64,000 nucleotides of DNA from Petunia secreta (Eukaryota > Streptophyta > Magnoliopsida > Solanales > Solanaceae): positions 409,259-473,258 of the forward strand of contig JARKIP010000032.1 in assembly GCA_029990175.1 (NCBI GenBank). Reading direction: 5' to 3'. The notes beneath the pieces are model-generated. The model saw nothing but the letters and a program-made list of their open reading frames with translations, did not search any database and was not told the origin of the DNA. A program made the translations under genes and the position numbers. Below, in pieces: positions 57,604 through 64,000 of this stretch (position 1 is its first letter; each line of letters begins with the position of its first letter).

Positions 57604-57990
57604 AATGATTATGAAGGAAACAAGTTGTTACCTGGTGTACTATTTATTAATTGTATTGCTAGTTAATAGCTCGTTTGTAAAGCTAATTTTCAAGATTCTA
57701 TGTTTACCTCAATTAGTATTATTAGCATTTTATTATGCTCATTCCAATGGGGTAGGTATAGTAGGCCTATAGCTACTTTAGCTCTAACTAAACATTACTT
57801 TATAGCAAGTTTTTATTTCATTCACTCTGTAATGATGATTTGGATATTATTATAAATAAAATTGGGCAATAGGTGCAACGCCTAGTTAACTCATTGCTTA
57901 AAAAAATATGAAAGAATCCTTACAATACAAGTATTGTTGTTCCTCCAAAATGATAAAATTTGTCGAAGAAATTAGTACTAAGTTTTGGGC
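57604..57990. other. AT-rich sequence, no gene seen
   Basis: Could be a 3' untranslated region of the exon-like stretch. No repeats or motifs stand out. Confidence 0.3.
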
Positions 57991-57994
57991 TGCT

Positions 57995-58130
57995 TAACAA
58001 GCAGCAACAACAACAACAACAATAAATCCAGTGTAACTCCCAAGTGGGGTCTGTGGATGGTGAGATATACGCAGACCTTACCCCCACCAAGGTGGAGAGG
58101 CTGATTCGGAAAGACTGTCGGCTAGAGAAA
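57995..58130 (-). mobile_element. SINE, TS-like (tobacco type), 5' truncated
   Basis: On the minus strand the sequence reads AGACCCCACTTGGGAGTTAC, then ACTGGATTTATTGTTG and a run of TTG. The TTG tail and the ACCCCACTTGnGGGANTACACTGG core are typical of a very common Solanaceae SINE, which I believe is the TS family. The tRNA-related head is not recognisable, so the copy is probably truncated. Family name from memory. Confidence 0.6.
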
Positions 58131-58920
58131 AATAGCAATAAGAATAGTAAATAATAAGAAACAGCAAGATGATACATAATAGCATATATCGACACAAAAA
58201 CTAAATACAACCTAAGTGAACAAGAATAAGCATGCAGTAAAATGAAGAATAGGATAGAAATAGCAAATATATATGAAATCATACTAATGCCGATATAACT
58301 TATAACTGCCGACTACAATCTAATCTTCTACCCTAATCCTAGATAGATAAGATTACAGTAATGGCTAAAAGTATTCTATTTATAACTGTCGTATTTACAA
58401 ATACGAAAATTTGCCTTTTAGGCCATGGATGGCCCCCTAAATTCATTGGATGGCCAACTTTTTGAATGTTGACTGATTCTTCTTTGACTTTGAAGGGAAG
58501 GTGAGAGGATGTCTGTTCATTAAGCATCAAGTGGCCGATTGTTCTTTAATTTTCAGAAACGGGTGGTTGTCTTTTCATTAGAGGCAATGACAAGTTCTTG
58601 AGAGTTGGGGCGCCTGGACATAAGGTGGGCCACATTCTTCATAATTTCAAACATTCTGCTTTGAGGAGTGTCACAAAGGCAGCTGGACAATCATAGAGGA
58701 CTGCCACATAATCACCAAGGATGCCTGCCATTTGCAAGTTGGTCGATCACCTTTCCCTATTTCTTCTTCTTTTGTTCTTATTGACTTGTTTTTTGGCTCT
58801 TCGGTTCCATACTTCTTTAAAATGTCAACATCTATAACCAAGTGGAAATATATATCTTACCCACAGTTGTTCACTTTAACACTTAAAGACATAAGTAAAT
58901 GAAAGTATAAAGTTGACAAA
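58131..58920. other. Unassigned sequence
   Basis: No gene or known repeat recognised. Contains two similar stretches about a weak dyad (GGCCATGGATGGCC at 58421; GGATGGCC again at 58449). Confidence 0.3.
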
Positions 58921-61900
58921 ATGTCAACTTAGTAAATGGAAGTATATAATTGATAAAATGTCAACTTATCAACTCCCCAAACTTAAGTCTTTGCTAGTCC
59001 TCAAGAAAATCAAAACTTTAAACAAGATCATGAGAGTAGTTTTTAAATAATTTCAAAATTGAAATCAGGCTTTCAAAATATTTGAGCATAATTTATGGTC
59101 TTGGCTCAGTTGTGTACCAACAATTCAACCCTTTCTCACATGCATACTTGACAAGATGTTCATGCAAGATTTTTAAATTTTGAACTCATGACATAAAAGC
59201 CTCAAGAGCTAACTTTGATCATCAAACAACCTCACTCTATCATGCATTCTCATTGTATGTCTAAACTAATACCTTTCCACAATTCACTTGCATAACCTTA
59301 CGAAAGAAGTTGAGTCTAGTTCCATATATGATGGAAACACGTCAATGAGCACAAACAATCATTATCACAAACTCTCAAACTCACAAGATGTTCACAGGCG
59401 TCACAAAGATACCATAGGCTTGCTCTTATTATGATTCTCCACTAATGGAATAGTGCCAAACATAAGATCAACTAGGACAGTCTTGTAATGTAGGCTTAAG
59501 GTTAGTTAAGATAAATTAAGGATAGTAGTGACTACCGTTCTTCACACCACACACATTTCTCACTTTTTCACAAATTCCTCACCTCCTTTCACCTTTAAAC
59601 TTCAATCCCTTCTTATTCCTCCTTTTTACTATGTATTTTTTTTTCACTTTTCCTCATTTACAACAATAGGAAGCCTAAGAATTCATTGCTTTTCTAATCT
59701 ACCAATGGTACGTACAATGAAATGGTAGAATAGATTGGGCCAATTTTGGATTATTTACGTATCACACTAGGTGAATTAAAGCGAAAGCTAAAAGCACCTC
59801 ACCCATAGTTCATGAGAGCACCATTTTTCTTTTTGTTTTTGATTTTTCTCTTTTTGTCTTATGTTTTATCTTTCTTTATAATCAGTCATAATATTTCCTA
59901 GGCTTAATATTTCCCTGAACTCCCCCAAACATAGACTTTTTGCCTCATCTTAGAATTTCAATTCTCAAGGGATTCAAAAATCAGAATTCCTCCACCAATG
60001 AATTTATTATGCAAAGGTTGCCAAATGAAAGGCTATAGGCTCAAAAGTGATAACTAGTGGAAATTGAGGTGTAAGGTAATGAAGAGGCTCAAAACGGGTT
60101 CCAAAGAAATCTTAGATCATTTTTAAGTCTGGCACTAATCATAATTCGCCTCGAAGACAAATAGGGCATGCTCTAGACCCAAGAGGTACACATGTGAACA
60201 ATATAGCTAATCCTTACCGTACACAAGTAAGTAAAAGATGGAAAGAAGAACTCCAGTTCAAAATGAAGCACATCAATCGCAAAGAATAAAGGATCATTTC
60301 AAACTATGTCAATGACTCAAAAGGTAACAAATGAGCCTCAAAGTCATCAACCAGGTCATTGCTCACTTGATCACTCACAATTCACACTTGTCTCATACCA
60401 TGCAATCAAGATTAAACTATGTTAATACCAAATGAGACACAAACCATCAATTTCAATAGGCGTTTCATTCATAGCAATTTGGTTCGACGATCTACTTTGG
60501 AAAGAACCAAGCAAAGAATACCATAAGCTTATTTAAAAATGAAACTACGCTAGAAACAAATAAACTCTACATTAAAAAATAATAATTCTGGTTCAAATTC
60601 ATTCACATTAAGCATTCAAAAATCATCAAGTCACATATCAATAACATGAATTTGAACCCCTTTCCCAACTAAAGACTCTAGTATCATCGTAGAATACTAA
60701 GTAACAAAAAACAATAAGCAATAAGGGGAGGGGGTAGAAGGACTCCCTGACTCAGCTTTCTATCTGGTCCTTGCCTTTGCCTTCAAAATGCACCAACAGA
60801 ACTTGTCACCTTATTTCTTTTCAGCTTGTTTCTTCAACACATCATCAATGCAAGCTTTGGTATCCATCTCAATCTTGACATCCTATGGGAGCTCTAGAAC
60901 AAGATCATAACCCAAAAAAATCATAGGTGAAAATGACAGGTGCCCCAATATCAACATCATCAAACTCATATCCTTAAGACCATCCACCTCCGTGTTTGTA
61001 TCTTCATTGTTTTCTTTGGTATCCTCGATATGTAATACAAATGGAACAACAGCTTTTGTTTTTTGCGATGGGAGGAATGGGAGGAACTTTTGATTTTGAG
61101 ACTTGAGGTTCAAGGGTTTGATGCTTGGGAGGATATGGCTTTAGAGCTTTGAGTTTTGCTTTTGGATCCTAAGACCCATTTGTTTCTTTTTATTCGAACA
61201 CCGTGTTCAACTTGTGAGCCACTCTTTCTTGCTCAAGCGCTATTGTCATAATGCCCTTCTTGATAGACCCAATGTCTTTGTTGTTGTCCTTGACCTCCTT
61301 TTTCAACTCCTCGATAGCTTTTACTACATGTCAAACAATTCTACGGCTATGGAAGGTGGAGGTGGAGGGTGTGGTTTGAGACTTTGTGTCAATATCTCTA
61401 ATAGTCTGGGCCAAGTCCTTAGGGATAATAGTATTGATAATAGGGGTTGGTTTGGGATGGGGAGAAGGGAAATCAAAGGGAATACTTATAGTAATTTAAG
61501 GCCCCTCCTAGTTGTTGGGCTGGATTGAACGGATTTTGAGTATCCTCAATCTTGTGTAATTAAAATATACCTATCAGCTTCACAAACTTGTGCATGATAA
61601 AAAATAGTACACCCATTAGACTTTAAGTATTCAGTCAAAGTGCTCGGGTATAAAAGATTTTTTATTTCAGCTTTGGCTTCATTGAACATGTTTCTAGCTA
61701 CTACTGCTCCCAAGTTCACCTTAATACCCGACATCAATCATCACCGCTCTCTTCACTGTGCATTTGACATCTTGTCTCGTGGCAAAACTCTTGATATAAT
61801 GACAGACAACCAACCCTTTTCCTCAAAATTTAAATCCATTCGAAGAATCTGTGCTCTCAGTAAAATCCATGGTAGAGTTGGAGACTAATGATGGGGGCAA

Positions 61901-63590
61901 GCCACTTCTATTAGTCTAGTTCAGGCATCTCCAGCTTTTGAATGTATTTTGTCGATGAGAATTTTGAAAATCCCATAAATGAATTTACTCTCTTGGAGAG
62001 TAACTCACATTTTCACCCTGAAGCAACGTATTAAAATCACCCTTCACCATCCTTCTTAATTGGCATAGAACTCCTTTATCAATGTTTCATAGCATCTTGA
62101 AGTGGTTTGACAAAGAGCTTTGTCCACCTAAATGATATAGCATCTCTAAGAACCTTGGGTTGTGCCTCGAACAAAAGTAGTTCCCATAATCCTTTCTCTT
62201 ATGATGCCCCTCACTGATTGGCATATCCAGTAGACTTTGGAAGCCAACTTATTCGCAAAATTCTTTTCCCAATTTGCATGAATGTAGGGTACTTGATTTC
62301 AGCTTTAGCTCCATCTCTTGTTGAGGAGATTTTTTTGTTGTTGTGGTTCTTGCCTTGGTTGCTCCTCCTCATTTTCTTGTGAAACACAAGAAGATGGTGA
62401 TGGTAGGGCAGGGGATGCCTCTATAGATGCCTCTTTCTCAGCCTCACAATCAGAATTTTGTTGTTGTTGAGAAGGATTCTCATAAGGTGGGGTTGGAATC
62501 TCATGCCTCTTTTTCTATCTAAATTGTATTGTCGGCTCAATTATTGGAGAGGAACCTGTGCCTCTTGTCATAATCAAAGTCGGAAGGTGGTGTAGAAGGT
62601 ATTACTGAACCCCTTCAAGTTTTCTCTTTCCATCAACTTTAGCCGAGTAGAACTTGGTAGTGTCCCTCTCCCTCTTTCTCTGCATGAGATCCCTTCTTTG
62701 GTATAGTCATTTGATCTACAAAACAACTCAAAAATCGTTAAGAAGAAGCCCAAAGTAATGGACTTGCAAGACAATTTATAGTGGAAAACTTGAAATTTTG
62801 ACATAGGGAAGGCGGCCACCCCAATTTCGTGACGCGAGTGCCTTATAGGAATAGGAAACTGCCCATGTCTTGAAGCGGTAAGAAGAACAGTAATAAAGGA
62901 GAATGGCAAGCCGCCCACTCACAAAGGTAGGCGCCTTCCTGGACTAGGCGGGACCTTATAAGAAAAGGCGACCACCTAGTACACAAATTAGGAAAGCATA
63001 TTGCATGCAATGTTGTTTACTTCTAACAGGCGGCCCACTTCAAGAACAAGGTGGGCTGCCTGTTCTTCCTTCAACTCCACCAAACAAGACAAGAACAGGT
63101 AATCGCCCTAGCAGTTAGGGCGACCACCTAGCCACCCAATAGTGGGCCCTTACGGGCATGAAACCAAAAGAAATTAATCACTTTTGGCACGTGGGTACAT
63201 TGTTAAAACATATCTTTCATCACACAACTATATTTTTTTCTCTTATCTCACACAATTAACCTAAGGTATGATATTTAATCTAACCTTTCCCCCAACCAAG
63301 CTGTTTTCCAAAATTTTATTCAAGTATAAGATCAATGTAGGCAAAGCATGTAGTGTATGGAATATATGATTTCTAACTACAAAACTAAGGAATATCAAAC
63401 GAAAGTAGGTAAAAAGTAAATAAATTACCTGATCTACTTTGTGAAAGAAAATATCAAGCAATAGTAATGTTGGTATTGTTTGTTGTGTTGAAATTAATTA
63501 GGGTGATGGTCGGAGGTGGTGGATTTGTTGGTTTCGACTGGTGGTTGAGAGTGAATGGGTGAAGAAGTGAAATGAGAGGTAGAAACCCAT
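58921..63590 (-). mobile_element. Decayed retroelement remnant, no pol found
   Basis: The minus strand near 59010-58974 reads TTGAGGACTAGCAAAGACTT followed by AAGTTTGGGG, a motif I associate with the downstream region of plant Ty3/gypsy elements such as Athila. Coding traces on the same strand are a Pro/Glu/Gln-rich stretch from a possible start near 62572 (TRGTGSSPIIEPTIQF, PPYENPSQQQQNSDCEAEKE) and an IREKGLWELLLFEAQPK block near 62170, plus 61113-60883. None matches RT, integrase or protease. No LTR pair was found. It may be a non-autonomous or heavily deleted element. Confidence 0.35.
63027..63122. repeat. Two hairpin-forming inverted repeats
   Basis: CAGGCGGCCCAC / GTGGGCTGCCTG (63027-63062, 11 of 12 pairs, loop 12) and CGCCCTA / TAGGGCG (63104-63122, perfect 7 bp, loop 5). 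Both lie in a GC-rich patch (62930-63150) with repeated GCGACCACCTAG (62971 and 63121). Purpose unknown. Confidence 0.6.
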
Positions 63591-63595
63591 TTTAT

Positions 63596-64000
63596 ACCTC
63601 TATCATACATACGACATCACACGAAGCGAGAATGCATGGTCAACACACACCTAAAGCGCCTACATTCCGCTTGCAGCCATACAACCACAACCTAACTTGC
63701 ACGAGATTCAACAACCGAAGCTACCGATAGTCCCGAGGGGGCGGCATCCTCCTATAATAGTTAGCAGTACTGAACAACGGAGTCATCGGTCCGAGGAAAG
63801 AAAAGGACCGCCTTTGAAAAAAAAATAGATAGGGAAGACTAAAATTGCAAGTTCCTCTTAATTTGCACAACTCGATACTCTTCATCTAGATTGTACCTCT
63901 TGCATTGAAGTTTCTCACGGGATTCGAAGGTGAAATTTCCAACTTGGTACCCAAGCAGCAATATCTTTGTGATGCTGCGTCGGGGGGGGGGGGGGGGAGG
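63596..64000. other. Second copy of the mitochondrial-like segment
   Basis: Matches 46226 onward (TACCTCTATCATACATACGA, GAGATTCAACAACCGAAGCT, AAGAAAAGGACCGCCTTTGA, TACCCAAGCAGCAATATCTT) with scattered substitutions and small indels. It starts abruptly at 63596 and runs off the window edge. The sequence to its left is unrelated to T2. Confidence 0.7.
63982..63997. repeat. Poly-G run at window end
   Basis: Sixteen G in a row where the copy at about 46617 has six. It could be real slippage or an assembly or sequencing artefact, as it stands at the edge. Confidence 0.8.

Overview
The window is a plant nuclear genome segment made almost entirely of nested LTR retrotransposons. A Solanaceae-type origin is likely: the chromovirus LTR begins TGTCACGACCC, there is a SINE ending in a TTG repeat like the tobacco TS family, and the Ty3/gypsy Tat-lineage proteins look like those common in Nicotiana, Solanum and Capsicum. 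This is recognition from memory, not a database result. No intact host gene was found. One short exon-like stretch (57346-57603) is the only candidate.

Layout. (1) 105-9953 is a Del/Tekay-like chromovirus on the minus strand (called C1), with near-identical LTRs of about 2.7-2.9 kb and a perfect AAAAT target duplication. Its aspartic protease is missing and its pol carries many stops. (2) C1 sits in an older LTR sequence (H1; 1-104 plus 9954-11608). (3) H1 lies in the internal region of element A (11609-21252, minus), whose left part is outside the window. (4) Element A lies in the RNase H region of a Tat-lineage Ty3/gypsy element, T1 (minus; pieces 21253-22060 and 33579-35568). (5) T1 is also split in its reverse transcriptase by element BC (22061-33578, minus; TSD CCCCT). 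(6) 196 bp beyond the 5' LTR of T1 lies element DF (35764-56969, plus; TSD AAGCG/AAGTG). (7) DF carries T2 (42263-48085, plus; TSD CTCCA), a relative of T1, and a 2.2-2.5 kb tandem duplication that copies the 3' end of T2 together with DF sequence. (8) 45830-46918, inside T2, looks like organellar (mitochondrial) DNA, and part of it recurs at 63596-64000. (9) 56970-63595 holds the exon-like piece, the SINE and a decayed retroelement remnant.

A, BC and DF are three copies of one family: LTRs of 2.5-3.4 kb starting TGTYGACACC and ending in GTCRACA, a primer-binding site of the type reported for Ogre elements, an unusual first ORF resembling the uncharacterised plant DUF7745/plant-mobile-domain-like proteins, a short gag-like ORF, then tandem repeats that differ in every copy. 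None contains protease, reverse transcriptase, RNase H or integrase. They look like pol-less, Ogre-related elements that must have been mobilised in trans. T1 and T2 share a second kind of defect, loss of most of gag. All calls come from reading the sequence by eye; family names and percentages are approximate.
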